Of a DNA stretch of 64,000 nucleotides, positions 38,327 through 50,998 are shown one piece after another. Below the pieces are notes generated by a model that ran no database searches, was not told the origin of the DNA, and saw only the letters and a list, made by a program, of their open reading frames with translations. Made by a program: the position numbers and the translations under genes. This stretch comes from Lichtheimia corymbifera B2541 (taxonomy: Eukaryota > Mucoromycota > Mucoromycetes > Mucorales > Lichtheimiaceae): NCBI GenBank assembly GCA_000697475.1, contig JNEU01000777.1, positions 62,001 to 126,000 of the forward strand, written 5' to 3'. Position 1 is the first letter of the stretch. Each line of letters opens with the position of its first letter.

Positions 38327-41151
38327 TTACAGCTTTGCTTTTCCTTGTTGCACTGATGTTAAATCCTCTTTGCCAAATGGAACATAAGTATCGCCACATA
38401 GCCAGAAAAGTGGTTGATCATCAGGAACTTTGTCAATGCCTTGTTCACGCAACTCGTGCTTTTGCTGTTTGAAGGTGCCAGTGGCAGACATTTCAGGCAG
38501 GATGCGAATGAAAACAGGGATTGCGTATTTTGCGAGCCGTTTCGCCAAGTATTGGTAAAAGTCACCCATATCGAGCTCCTTGACGTCTGGTTTCAGCACA
38601 ATGGCAGCCATCCCTATTTTGATAACAATCAATACCAGGTCCCCCTAGCCATGCCAAGAATCTCCAATGCTATCCTCAATATATACCTGCTCTTCCGTCA
38701 TGATGTGGCACCAGAGCACCATAAACGTTGGCTTCAGCAATACCAGGATACTGACCTACAACATGGGCTACTTCGGTGGTTGCTACGTTCTCACTGTGCC
38801 TATGGGTAGTGGAAAGAAAGATTAGTCAAGCGTTGTCCACCACAAGCAAAAATGATGCTTACCAACGGAACGTATCACCCAAACGATCATTGAAATAAAT
38901 AAAACCAGTGGGTTCATACCGGATAAGATCACCTGATCGAAAGTACCTTTATACCATATGTAAGAAATCAGATTATTGAATAAATGGAATAGGAATCACT
39001 TACTCATCTCCTTTGATGAACACGTTGCGAGCGATCTTCTTTTCGGTGGCCTTCTTGTTATTGTAATATCCCACAAAAGGCATGTCTGGTCGATGGTTAA
39101 TGCGGCGTATCAATTCACCAGGCTCACCAGGCTTGCACTATATGACAGGATACCTATCAATAATGCATATTCTACCTTCCCAGCTGAAAAGACATACCTC
39201 AATACAGAATCCATTACGATCACGTTCTGGTTCCTCAGTGACAGGATCAACTTTGATAATTGACCAGTTTCGCCGCTCCAAAATATTGAGTAGTGTTCCT
39301 TGCTGCCCAATGGCACCTGCACCCAACTCTCCCGTTGATCGATTGAAAAATCCACCAGTCGATTCAGATGCGCCATAAAACTCGACAATTTTCTGGATAC
39401 CAAATCTATGAAGACGTTGAATATCATATCATAGGCTACTGATCAAAAACACCTACCTTTCACGAATAGGTTTCCAGACGTCAGGTCGCATGCCATTACC
39501 AAAGATTAATCGCAGTGTGTGTTTCCGCTCAAGAGGATGTGTAGGTTGATTCACAAGATAACGGCAGAGCTCGCCAACATACTATGTTGAAAAGACACAT
39601 GTAGTAGGTCAGCTTCACCATCGAGTCTGATCTCGCATTTACCAATCACTTACATGGAAAACGGTGACGTTGTATTTACAAATATCATCCCAGAACCTTC
39701 TAGCAGAGAACTTGCGAGCCAACACCACCTTGCCACCAACAACAAGTGTGCCGAACAGCGTTGTGAGTACTAAAAGATGCAATGATTAGTAGCAGATAAC
39801 AGTTTGGATCTTGCAATACACATACATCCAGTACTGTGATAAAGAGGCAGGCACAAGTAAGTGATATCGTTGGCAGAAAGGCTTTGTTGGGAAGATGTAA
39901 ACCAGGCGATAACTAACAATAAGCTTCAAGTTAATGCGTGCGAGCACAATTCATGTTTCCATCTTACCTTCTGCTCGATAATGAGGAGTGACAGCAGCCT
40001 AAGACAGCATATCATCAACATCATTTCCTCCAGACATGTGACGTTTTAAAGATCCATACCTTGGGCAATCCAGTTGTACCACTTTTGAACGGATAGCATG
40101 AATTAGAGTAAAGCAATTGTGGCACACAAAATGTCTCACAAACCTTGTATAAACCAGTATAGCGGCATCTTCGGGCTCCACATTATGCAAACAAGTGTCA
40201 TCGGGTTGCTCTTTGCTGAAGCTTGCAAGTATCTCGTCCGTCACCATTGGGAAGTCGTCCGTGTAGCCCTCACCATATCCATACAAGGCCATATTAGACG
40301 AACGCGCTTGATCTGCCACAGTAGCCACTTGTTGCGTATACACCGGATCAAACAAAAAGAGCCGTGAGTCTGTCACTCGCAAACAATGGAGAAGAGGTTG
40401 ATCGCTGAGGTTGTTGTTGATTAAGGCTGGCACTGCACCGATTTTGCTGATCGCGAGGAATGCCACCACAAATGAAGGATGGTTTTGGTGCATCATACAC
40501 ACGACATCTGGTTTATCAATGTCAGTGACTGTAACTTTGCGAAACAATAAACTTTTTACCTTTGGGCTTGACATTTTGAGACAGGAGCCAGTGTGCCTAA
40601 CAGTGGGAATAAAGGAGAAAGAGGGGCGGTGTGGTGAATAAATCCGTGGCTGCATAATGCTCGTTAAACCCCGCTCGCCACAAACAACATTCAACTTTTG
40701 GGCAAACTACTTACAAGTCGATTGGATGCTTCAGGAGGCCAAACAGTAAAAGAGGGGGTGTATGCATATGTCATTACTCATCCTGTTTTACACGCACACA
40801 CACGGGTTTTACACACACGCTCCATACCTTGTTCAAGCTGCCTAAAAGTATACGTCTTGTCTTCAAAGATCAGAAATACGCGATCAGGCGTCGCATTTGC
40901 TTTTTCTTGGAATCGATAATAAAGATGTGCACGTTGTCGCCGAATTGCCAATTTTAGCCTATATCATATACCCTTGTCATTATACGAGTGTTTTGTATAC
41001 CTGCTCCATCCATCTACATGCTTGATTCTTACTTGATCAATGTTCCAATAACCGTACGCAGCTGAAAGAAATCTTTGCTAAAGTGTGTCCGGGCGTTCGC
41101 ATACATGGTACCCAATATACCAGCTGAAATAGCAGCCGCTACGTCTGCCAT
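38327..41151 (-). CDS. Very-long-chain acyl-CoA synthetase / fatty acid transport protein (Fat1-like)
   Basis: Activates long and very-long-chain fatty acids to acyl-CoA (ATP to AMP). The start at 41151 gives MADVAAAISAGILGTMYANA. Exon 2 encodes RFQEKANATPDRVFLIFEDK, later exons DVVCMMHQNHPSFVVAFLAI and the AMP-binding P-loop VYTSGTTGLPK, split by an intron at about 40085-40148. The C-terminal exon has GMAAIVLKPD, LAKYAIPVFIRILPEM and TGTFKQQK, typical of the ACSVL family. The protein ends AKL, a type 1 peroxisomal targeting signal, so peroxisomal beta-oxidation is likely. There are many short introns; one exon (40728-40715) is only 14 nt and encodes part of ASNRL. I did not refine all central exons between 38640 and 39980. 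Confidence 0.93.
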
Positions 41152-42399
41152 TGCTGGGGGATGTAAGCTTGCCACATTCAATGTCGGTTTTTGCTTTAAT
41201 ATTTACCGCGTGTCATATTTGTTGTTTGGAGGTGGGAGGGAAGAAGAAAAAAAGTGGGGAAAAGAAAGGAAAAGCTTTCCGAATGTTGTCCCGGTATTGG
41301 TTATGCAAAACGACTAGACCACTTGCCGACCACTTGCCGATCACCTTTATATCCCGCTAATGATCCTCGTCCTCCTTAAGATGCTTCTGTCATCCAAGCT
41401 TTTACCTTGATCAAGCAAATGCTGCCTATTCACAACCCTCACTTTTATCTTGTCACTTGTATCTTTCGGTGGTATACCAATTGTCGTTTTGCACTGCACC
41501 GCTCTGCATATTCTTTATTGAGACCCTGATGGCGTTCAAACGCTACCTATTTCATAGGAAATGATATCATATATCACAAAGGCATCACTGTACACAAGTA
41601 ATCAATCAATAAAGAACTGCATGGAGACGATAACAAAGATGAATGAATGAGCGCTTTTGACCACAAAGAATATCCCTGGCACGCACCGAACAATGAGGCC
41701 ATGATGAAAGATATAGAGTATATGTGCATAGGCATGGGGATTGTAGTCCTCAGGAGCTTGTGGTGGTTTGAGCTGATTGCACGTGCAATACGCATGACCA
41801 GACCCACGTTTGGGTCACGTTTGGGTATAGTCTCCGGGATTCCCAACTTGAAATTGAAGCAAAAGCAATTAGCTGTGATGCCTAGGGGAAAAGAAGATCC
41901 TTCCGCGGATACGGTTACCATTAAACTAAATTTTCCTCGCCTATATTTTCATGTGCACAGCATGCAATGGAACAGGAACAACAAGATAGGCCTCCTACTA
42001 TACTACCAAATAGTGGTTGGATTCTTCTCCTAGTTTGAGTACAATGGATACCATTTGGATGATGTGACCAAGATCCTTGCACTTTATGTGCATGTTCTCA
42101 CTTTTGCAAATAGATTGAAGGGTATGAAGGCTTTCAAATGATGCTATTGGTACTCGGCGTGTGGGAAACCTTGTTGAGGAAACAAATAGTGGGCAATGAT
42201 GACATTTAGAGGGCATGCCATAGTAACCCTTCGTCGGCACTTTTTCTCGAGTGAACAATGTAAGACATGAATGATAACAAATAGCTGCAGCAGGGCGTGA
42301 AAAAAAGAACCTGATATAAAATGAATGGCTAGGTTCACATAACGCATACAACCGAACTTTCTTATCATCCTTTGTTCGATTACACATACTATCTCGATA
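41152..42399. other. Intergenic between divergent genes, no gene seen
   Basis: The 5' flanks of the acyl-CoA synthetase and Ecm33-like genes. Some 100-codon frames appear on both strands at 41574-42033 but without family resemblance. No repeats are recognised. Confidence 0.5.
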
Positions 42400-43795
42400 A
42401 TGAAAGTAACTAGCATCATCCTTGCCGTATCCATGGCCCTGGCGGCTCAAGGTAATGTATATTTTTAGCAGCTGATCCACTGTAACGACGACTGACTTTA
42501 TACATACATAGCACAAAAAAACCAAGCATCGCCCTCTGATGTTTGCAGTACGGATATCACGGGTAGTGGACAAGGCGACTTGGACGCTATCAAAGGCTGC
42601 AAGACATATAAGGGTACCATCACCATGGAAAAACCTCCCGTGGATCAATTGACGTTGGAAGGTGTCGAGTCAATCCAAGGCAACTTGATTATCCGTGGTA
42701 GCGACACGCTTACGAGCTTCCGTGCCCCACAACTCAAGTCCGTCAAGGGTGAATTATCCATCTCGCAGCACACACGTTTGGAACGTCTTGATCTTGGCTC
42801 TCTTACCGAGGTCCAATCGCTTACATTGTCCGTGTTACCTGTATTGGAGAAGATCGATTTCGCAGCTGGTCTGTCACAAGTCGATGATTTGCGTATTGAA
42901 GATACACGTGCATCCAACATTGGTGGTCTCAAGCTTGAGAGGCTTCATTCTTTTGCTCTCACCGAGAATACTCTTATGAAAAAGTTTGAGTTGTCTGCCA
43001 AGGAGATCACCGGTAAACTGTTTGTCGTTGGTAACAGCAATGAAATGGAATTCGATGTAAGTTATTTTGTTTCTCTTGCATATACAATGATCATTAATTC
43101 CTTGCATCCTACAGGCCTCTCAATTGGCATCCGTGCAAGATGCTACATTCCGCAACCTTGCCAAGATCAACCTATCCGGGCTGGCACACGTGCAATCTGA
43201 CATTTCATTCCATCAAAACGGGTTCAGTGATTTGCATATTGACAATGTCGAGGATATTGGTGGCACCCTTGCTATTGCTAATAATGACCATTTGACTGAG
43301 ACGTCGTTCAAGAAGCTCTCTCTTATCACGGGTGCTCTATCCATCGGCAATAACACGCAATTACAATCCATCAGCGGCTTCCCCAGTCTCAATGCCATTC
43401 ATGGCACAGTAGACTTGGCTGGTAACTTTGACAAGTACGAGTTCCCTCAATTGCAAGATGTCCGTGGTGGTATGCGTATTCAAACCACCAGCAGCTCATT
43501 CAATTGCCCAGAGCTTGAGCAAAAGTTCAAAAAGAGCAGTGTTGTCAAGGGTAGCATCTGGGGTTGCAAGTCGAACATGGATGCCAACAATATGGATCCT
43601 ACTATTGGCCAAGGCGGTGCTGGTGGTGCTGGTGGTGGCGGTGGTTTGGGTTCCATGCCCAAGAAACAAAAGACCCACAACTCCTCATCCTCCAACAAGT
43701 CAGGCGATGATCACTCATCTGATGCAGCCTCTATCTCGCTTCGAGGTTCATTTGTTGCCCTTGCAGCTGGTTTGCTTGGTTCTCTTGCAATGTAG
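42400..43795 (+). CDS. Ecm33/Sps2-like GPI-anchored cell wall protein
   Basis: 425 aa in three exons (42400-42451, 42512-43056, 43115-43795). The signal peptide is MKVTSIILAVSMALAAQAQ. The body is a receptor-L-domain/LRR-like solenoid: repeated blocks such as LTLEGVESIQGNLIIRG, LKSVKGELSISQ, VEDIGGTLAIANN and LSLITGALSIGNN. Cys pairs flank the body (VCSTD...KGCKTYKG near the N-terminus, SSFNCPEL and IWGCKS near the end). A Gly-rich and Ser-rich spacer leads to a hydrophobic tail (GSFVALAAGLLGSLAM), preceded by small residues suitable as a GPI attachment site. Ecm33 proteins are needed for wall integrity. The three GT15 enzymes in this window could decorate such proteins, which is inference. 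Confidence 0.94.
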
Positions 43796-43918
43796 ATGAC
43801 ATTTAATTTTCTTCATATGATCATAAAGAATAATTAGTATAATATATTTCTTTACTTTGCAAATGAAAGGTACAAATATGTGCTATATACAAAGAGAGTG
43901 TGGTATTGTCTTTTGATA

Positions 43919-46900
43919 CTAGGAGTGTACACTCATGAGCTCTTCGACTACCTTGCATAAATCTTCAACAGAGGATTCCAGTCTTCGACCGCCGTTACGA
44001 CCATCGACTACATTTTGCATCTCTTGTGGTGTCAAATCCAAGAAACTTTCAATCAGATCACCATCGATAAAGTTGACAGCCTTGTCACGTATATCTCGAA
44101 CATCAATATTTCGCCAGCTAAGAGAAAAAGTATATGAGCACCACTTTTTGATATCAAACCACAAATCAATAATACATACTCTGTATGGCTTAAATGGCCA
44201 ATGCTCGGTACCACCTTGACAAGGTTGCTTTGCATTTGTAGTAAGAGCTTGAAGCGTTCTTCTGATAAATCCGCTAGCACGCCGATAGACCCATTAGCTG
44301 TGCAAAAGATGAGAGAGGGTGCCACTGGTCGAGTGTCTGGATCAGGTGGATTTGTAGCCAAAGAACCAAATCGAAAACTGTGAATACGTTCGCCAAAGTG
44401 CCACTGCCCGACAATGTCAAGACGATCTTCTACTTGATCCATGTTGGTGGTGTTGGCACTGCCGTTAGCACCAGAGATAGCTCTTTCTCCTTCTTCCTCA
44501 ACCTTTGTCGTTGTGTGCTTGTAGACAAATAAATGACCACTTTCCTCAGCTGCAAGATACAGATCATCGCCTAATGCTTCCACAGCCGTTATCTCTTTGG
44601 GTTGCTTGTCATGGGCCACAGCTTCAATGGTTTGCTTTTGTGGATTGTATCGCATTGCCACCACAGCGCGTGCCATATCACCAATCACAATCATGTTGCC
44701 GTGTGTCGCAATAGATTCACAAATAGATGGAATGGGACAAGAGCATACAGGTGCCAGGTGACCGCGTCCGCTTACTTCGAGCTCCCACCGGAACAATTGT
44801 ATCTAGTATATCCGTCAGCAACACCATCATCAAACGAGTCTCCTTTTGTTTTCCATACCGTTTGTGAAACGCTTGCCAGAAGCTTTCCTTGAAACAATCG
44901 CAAATTGTCGGCAATACCGTTCACCTTGAGTTGATTCACGAATTCCAATTTACGATCCGCTGTAATGCGATACACCACCAGTCTTCCAATAGCATCTCGT
45001 TCGTATGGATCATTGGTATATCCTGTAGCGAGCACATAGTATTCATCCCCATCATTGTCGAAAACAGCATTGACCACTGACATGATCCTCTCATGGTTCT
45101 TGACATATATACGATCGATTACTAAAAGGTCAATGTAAGTTTCATATTGACTTCAAAACCAGCGATGCATATCCTTACATTCAAAAGTTTGATCATCGTG
45201 TACTTCAAAGGCACTGGTAGTGGCATTGGGTGACTCATACTTTCTTGCAATCAATCGTGATGTGATGACGCCAAATGTCTTTGATGATTCTTGATAGACG
45301 ATCCTGCTCTGGGTATCTCGGGTGCCAATCTTAGTAATGTGCAGCTTTTGGATCTCCTCCATTTGGCCAATGATTAATCCATCTTTAGTCGTCAATGCAA
45401 CGGCGTCGGGAAATGAGGAGCTGTTGAACGAGGTAACACAACGCACATCCTGCATGACAAAAACATATTTAATCACCCATACTCTCCCATCGCTCTTATT
45501 CCAAAGGTTACCTTCAAGTTGACGTTAGAGTAGATAAGCTTTTGATTGCGACTGTGGATGACACTTGGCTTGTCAGATGCGGCAAAGACGTGTGTGGTGT
45601 CATTGGATGAAAAGGTGCCAAGGGCAATAGGCATTTTACCCAAAAAGGAACGCTTCTTGTCCCATAACCGCCCTTCACGGGTGTCAAGCTTAAAGTTGTA
45701 GAATTGACCATCACCTAAGCAAGGATGAGTGAGCTGATGGATCAACGTATTCCAATATAAACAACATACCAAGAGCAACCAAAAGATAAGATATGTCTTC
45801 AAATTTGGCCATTAGAATCGAACGAGGCATAGCTGTACCAGCCAGTATTTCCTCGGCCACCACTTGCATTGTTGGTAGGGATAAAAGGCGAACGCCAACC
45901 TGTTGCCACACACCAATCGCTACGACCGATGTTTTTTGCGGGCTTGATGTATCCAGCGGGGTAATGTCGATACATGAAATCTCATCATTGAGCTGTGTTT
46001 CCCTATAAACGTTGTCTTAGTATAATAAAAAACACATAGTATATATATCTCAACGAACCCTGTCTCCATAATACGATGATCTTGAACCTCGAGCACAAAA
46101 AGTCGACCATGACCTGTTGATAGGACGCACTGTGTTGGATTCAAACTTGCCACAGTAATTTGTGCACCATCCTTTGGTATCCATTCATCCAGCAGATTTC
46201 CATGCACACCGGTCTCCATCAATCGCACGCTTTGATCCGTGACTTGGATAATAAGGTTGCCCACAACATTGCCTGCTGCCAGTGTTCGTCGAGAAATGTC
46301 AAAGCTTGCGTAGGGGTGTATCTGGCTCATCTCATAGTCGCGTAGCTGCAATATACTCGTTTGGTTGATAAAGGAGAATACAATCATGTCATCGTGGCTG
46401 TGTATATGATATATCCAAGTTAAAGGTCTCATTCAATTCAAGCAATATATGTCACGTACCTGGAATCAAATGCCGGTCTTAGAGACCATATCCCTTTCAC
46501 TCCCGTAATATCAATAGCAGCCAGCTCATTCAATCCAACGCCATTGCGAATAATCCTTAATGAACTATCTTGACCCGCCCCTGAGCATGTCACCAATTGC
46601 GCCTGACCCTAATCATAAAATATATAAGGAAAACGCCCATCCCATTTCCAATACCATGCTTGCCTGCTTATCCAAATCCACAACACAAAAGTCAGGGATG
46701 GGTGCCAAATTAGGGAATTCTTCCATGACTTCGAGGATGTCGTCAGTAGAACTGGTTTGGCTGCTGTTGATATGAACCAGCTGAGAATCACCAACGTGTG
46801 AGCCCACAAACACAACGTCATTGTCCAGGTACGCTAAGCATATTGGTGCAGATGTCTTCCAAGCTTTGAATGAGTTGACAGGTTCTTCCTCACATAGATA

Positions 46901-48153
46901 TGTATCTTACCTGACCCAGTCGTATAAAGTTAATCTCATCCACACCATCGTCGATCACCTTGAGCGTGAGAAGATACAAATGGCCCATGGTCCGATCACC
47001 CAGCAAAAACCGTGTTCCTTCCCGATTAATCATAGTGTAGCTGTGTACATGAGAAGGAGCATGTTAACGCGGAAGAAGACCCATACCATGTATAAACAAC
47101 TTACCAATTGATACTACAATTGCGTATACCAACAGCTTTTGGATTATGATCTTTCTTGAGATAACGAATGGTTGTTTCGCCGATGAGTAATACACCACTG
47201 ATGGGAGATGGGATAGCGATCAAAAGATTGTCATTCTCGTCGGCACGTAGTTGCGATATCAAGAGCTGATCTGGGAAAAATACGCCTGATCGTGTGTGAA
47301 GTACAAATGTCTGCAGGAAACGTTCTCGATCTGGATCGTCGTACAATACTGCAAGCGTTGGTTCCTTTGCATCATGCAAAAACACCATGTTCACCAACTT
47401 TTTTTCACCGAGTCTATTGTGATCCATCCAATAAGCATCTTACACATACTTGAATCCGGTTCATGTACTTACCCAAGATTGATTTGGTTGGATGGTTCAG
47501 GTCGTTGATAATGGGTTGATGATTTGCGTCGAGTTTCTCTCGTTTTCAGTGAGCTTCTGCGAGTTGAATATCCCTCACGTGCTTGGATTTGTGTGAAAGC
47601 GTCGTGCGTTAAGACTGATATCATGCGTTCGTGTAGACCAATAGCAAAATAACGACTTGTCGGGTCAAGTAAGCCGAACATGCGATTCGACCAAAGATGT
47701 GGTGGCCCTGTTGGTCCAATCTCGCCGTTTGCTTCAGTGATGATTTGCTGCGTGCGTTCCGAGTAGGACAAGATGCAAAACATGCGTCGACTGGTGAGCA
47801 CAAATAATGATGCCTTGTCTCGTCCCTGCAAAACAAAGAATAGGTGAATCACTCGTTACAGGAACATTTACACGCGCAACTTACACGAGGCTTATATAGA
47901 TCGAGCGCTCGAATCGTGCCATAGATGCTGAATTCAAGTGTGGGCTTCAAGCCATCTGGTGTCAATGTATAGATCTCGATGCGTGTTCCTTTGCTGTCAT
48001 TTGGATCAATAAAAGAGTCGTTCTTTACTGAATCGCGTATATCGCTTACCCAAGGATAAGATTAACATCGGTGCTAGCAGTGAAGGGACCCTTGACTGTA
48101 AAGTGCGTAGCCGTTGGTTTTTGCGCTGTGACAACGTACTTGTAACAGGTCAT
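43919..48153 (-). CDS. DDB1: DDB1 (damaged DNA-binding protein 1), CUL4 adaptor
   Basis: Large WD40-type three-propeller adaptor of CUL4 ubiquitin ligases, acting in nucleotide-excision repair and protein turnover. The start at 48153 gives [20 protein letters not shown], matching the family start; in-frame ATGs further upstream (48231) would add unrelated residues. Diagnostic blocks in order: LGDSQLV-type motif (VGDSQLVHI), [56 protein letters not shown]- and [11 protein letters not shown] segments, and the CPSF_A end [20 protein letters not shown] with [15 protein letters not shown]. At least ten short introns split it. RSE1 and CPSF160 share this fold but lack the start and end seen here. 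Budding yeast lacks a clear DDB1, so the gene argues for another fungal lineage. Confidence 0.96.
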
Positions 48154-48173
48154 GCCGAGAGGGGAGGGGGCTG

Positions 48174-48614
48174 TTATACTTGGACAAAGAGGCGATCCAA
48201 GTTGAACGTGTAAAAGGCAAAAGGGATACAACCATCTTCCGCCCTGTGCTGTTGCTGGAATTCAAATGGGCTTCCATAGCTTTGTCTACAGCCATTGACG
48301 ATATCTTACAACTATATAATTAAAAAAATAGGCATCACGTGAGCAGTTAGCTGCTAATTCACAAAAAAGGCATCAACCTTACAGAAAACACTGGAATCTT
48401 CCAAAGACTGCATTGTTGTCGCATACACTTCTTTACTGTTGATGATGAGCGTAATCCTTTCCAACACATTCCTTTTAACATTGACATGCGATGTATGGCC
48501 ACAACTTTCCAGTATTTTCGATTCCCTTTGTTTCCCGGTAGACTACCATACACACATAAATAATAATATGACTACAGCATGATCAATCACCGGTTTCGAT
48601 CCTTTGGCATGCAT
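48174..48614 (-). CDS. Unrecognised 104-aa protein directly upstream of DDB1
   Basis: Three exons (48614-48591, 48542-48383, 48304-48174) join in frame. The product starts MHAKGSKPSTGKQRESKILE, continues with VLERITLIINSKEVYATTMQ and QSYGSPFEFQQQ, and ends FYTFNLDRLFVQV. The donor of intron 1 is the weak GTGATT; intron 2 uses GTAAGG and the second of two possible AGs (the first gives an early stop). The stop codon ends 20 bp before the DDB1 start codon on the same strand, so the DDB1 leader must overlap this coding sequence or the two are transcribed together. I recognise no family. It could instead be a longer gene's C-terminus or an upstream ORF region of DDB1; balanced composition and three consistent junctions favour real coding. 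Confidence 0.5.
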
Positions 48615-48887
48615 TGTGCAAAGGTAAATGGGCGGATGAGAGATGGCATTCGAGATAGCGTGGATATGCATACAAAAGATGATGGTTGTAGCTGCCGTGT
48701 AACTGACTATAAGGTGCCATGATCTTCCTTATGCGCATGGTAACGTAAGCCCCGACAAACTAAAAATCCTCCCCCTTTCTCCACTCACGACACACAGCTC
48801 TTTTTATTACTTACTCGCTTGGCTTTATCGCTTCACCAATTCAACGATTCATCGACGACGACGGTGTAATTCACGACTCCATTTACA

Positions 48888-49096
48888 ATGAGCAGACACG
48901 CTTCGTACAATCCTATCTCTTTTCGCAGTTTTCCCACTGTTTTTGTACCCGTAAGACAACACCACTTTGAATAGCTACGCTTTTATTGTCTACCCTAATC
49001 TACTTCTTGGTTACCATTGCTATTGAGCTACTTGACAATGACCAGCAGCAGCAAAGAGATGGATCTACAACCTTCGCGTTTTCGGTGGTAGAATAG
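48888..49096 (+). CDS. Candidate 43-aa spliced small protein
   Basis: Two putative exons, 48888-48950 and 49028-49096, would give MSRHASYNPISFRSFPTVFV and then PLLDNDQQQQRDGSTTFAFS to a stop. The donor GTAAGA is good and the intron (77 bp) has a T/C-rich end, but its acceptor is GAG. The ATG follows a C/T-rich leader that looks like a fungal promoter. It is divergent from the minus-strand 104-aa gene. No family is recognised; it may be a non-coding leader. Confidence 0.3.
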
Positions 49097-49510
49097 ACAT
49101 AGACAAGTAGGCTGCACAACAACAATAAAGTGGGAGACGCTTTTCAGAACACGAGTACGTTGGTCATATCAGCAGCGAATTATCATAACTTCATTATATG
49201 ACATGAGTGAGAAAACGAAGGCAAGGATACAGACGCATATGCTGAAAGGATAAAGGCAAATGAGTACGGTAACAGGAAGGATTGGTATCCTCATACCAGA
49301 GGATCGTTTGGAGGAATGGATGATGGATGGGTTAAGGTCATACAATTGAATCCTTGGCTTTTAACTTTGGAGAGGGCATGAGCATCCATATCAAGGGACA
49401 CCTTTTTCCTTTCAATAAATCGCGTCAATTCAATGGCTGCACGCCTTTTCACATGCAACACTTTTATAACTAACTAAAGCGATGAACGATAGTGGATGGG
49501 TGTGGGTGTG

Positions 49511-49590
49511 GCGGTGAGTGGCGGTGAGTGGCGGTGAGTGGCGGTGAGTGGCGGTGAGTGGCGGTGAGTGGTGGTGGGTGGTGGTGGGTG
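49511..49590. repeat. 10-bp tandem repeat, unit GCGGTGAGTG
   Basis: Six exact copies (49511-49570) are followed by two variant copies GTGGTGGGTG (49571-49590). This is a minisatellite in an intergenic stretch. Confidence 0.97.
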
Positions 49591-49725
49591 AGTGGATGGT
49601 ACAATGAGCTTCTCCATCCAATGAACTATTACTTTCCCCATGGTTACACATTGATCCTGCAGCCAGCAATCCTATTCATGCTTTTCCCCAATGCATTCTT
49701 TTGCCCCTAATGATAATCCTTCCTC

Positions 49726-49907
49726 ACAAAATCGACGTTTACGAGCGAAGCAATCAGTTGGATGGCTTCTCAAGTTACATTTATGTAGCCCCAACACAAG
49801 TGTGGTTTCTTAAAGATTTGAGCTTATTGCAAGCCCATTGCCGAATACATAGTGTTAAGCCCTGCCACAGAAAATCGACGTTTAGCGAGCGAAGCGAGCC
49901 AGTTGGA
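49726..49907. repeat. Pair of related 40-45 bp segments sharing AAAATCGACGTTTA
   Basis: Segments at about 49724-49762 and 49862-49907 share AAAATCGACGTTTA, then (G)CGAGCGAAGC and CAGTTGGA. The second contains the self-similar GCGAGCGAAGCGAGC. They may be remnants of a small dispersed element. Confidence 0.6.
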
Positions 49908-50190
49908 GCGCTAGTCCACCTATTATTACTATTACTACTACAATTTGTCTCTTTCTTGTATATGGGCTGTGCCCCATTGGATCATAATCACTCTCTTGCA
50001 TTTTTAGAAAAGTTTCATCCGCAAAGATGGGTTCCCATACAATGCATCAATAAAATGATATGGATCGGATCATGTTCCATATTCACACGGACATTACAAG
50101 TTTCATGCGTGTGCCATGTATCTCGTGGTTGCATTTGTTGATAATAGGATTCTAATACCAATCATATCATGCCCCACGAAAAAAGTGAAT

Positions 50191-50370
50191 GCCGTACAAG
50201 ACTTCTTGATACAGTATCTCCTCTTGTTTCTTTATCATCCATCATCACGCGGAGCTAGCAGCCAATGCCGTACAATGGCCGTACAAACGCCGTACAAAGA
50301 TTCTTGGTCTCTCTCTCTATCACGCGCTTATGCATTCTACGCCGTACAAAACCGTGTAAGGCCGTACAAA
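50191..50370. promoter_or_regulatory. Cluster of six GCCGTACAA motifs
   Basis: Copies start at 50191, 50267, 50279, 50289, 50341 and 50361, all in the same orientation. The related ACCGTGTAA is at 50351. A 9-mer repeated six times in 180 bp is far above chance. It lies about 0.9 kb upstream of the dioxygenase gene. It could be a transcription-factor site cluster or a decayed short tandem repeat. Confidence 0.6.
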
Positions 50371-50631
50371 GAAAACATGATCTTGCCATGTTGAGTAGAA
50401 CCCAAAACAGATGGGTAAACTTTTCATGATGGATGAGATCTTCGGTTTGCTGAAGGACAATAATGATAAATGTATCACACCCAATGTGTTGCTCAAGGTG
50501 GGAAACGATTGGTGAATGCTTGAGGCACATATGAGTGGTGTCAAAAAGAAGGGGACACAAAAAGGGGAGCACGGGCTAATGCTATTACTGCTGCTGTGAA
50601 CACGGCCGATCAATAACAACAGGGCCGTGTG

Positions 50632-50654
50632 GTGTGTGTGTGTGTGTGTGCGTG
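50632..50654. repeat. (GT)n microsatellite
   Basis: About eleven GT dinucleotides with one interruption. Confidence 0.9.
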
Positions 50655-50976
50655 TGCCCGAGGATTGCTTACATCCCATCACACTGTACGCTAGTGCACC
50701 ACCAGTACAAAAATGGCAACTTTCGAAAGAGATGTGACACATGGATCTAATTTATTACCAATTCCTCTTCCAGGATTCGCATATTTTTACATGAGACACT
50801 GCAATTACAACCTGTTTGGGACCATAACTATAATGCATTAAACATAACAGGAATATACATACGCTCTTCATTTTCCCATGGCCATTGTGTTGTTTCCTCT
50901 ATCACTCATGGATGAATGACTGAATGAATCGCAATAATGATTGAGCAAAGCCCGCCGCCTGTGTGTGTGTACGCGT

Positions 50977-50998
50977 GTGGGGATGGCGCCATCCCCAC
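50977..50998. promoter_or_regulatory. Perfect 22-bp palindrome upstream of the dioxygenase gene
   Basis: The half-site is GTGGGGATGGC, followed by its exact reverse complement. GTGGGG matches the CreA/Mig1-type SYGGRG consensus, present here as an inverted pair. It is 249 bp before the start codon. A smaller inverted pair, GCGGA...TCCGC, follows at about 51010-51026. Operator function is inferred. Confidence 0.55.

Noticed and set aside
41998..42648. 216-codon minus-strand ORF
   Set aside because: It overlaps the start of the Ecm33-like gene on the other strand, has no family resemblance and no promoter context; treated as a shadow frame.
48585..48602. CCGGTTTCGATCC, resembling the T-arm of a tRNA gene
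   Set aside because: No matching acceptor, D-arm or anticodon arm could be laid out around it.
50255..50742. Minus-strand ORFs of 105 and 140 codons
   Set aside because: They run over the GCCGTACAA cluster and a GT microsatellite and show no protein-like composition.
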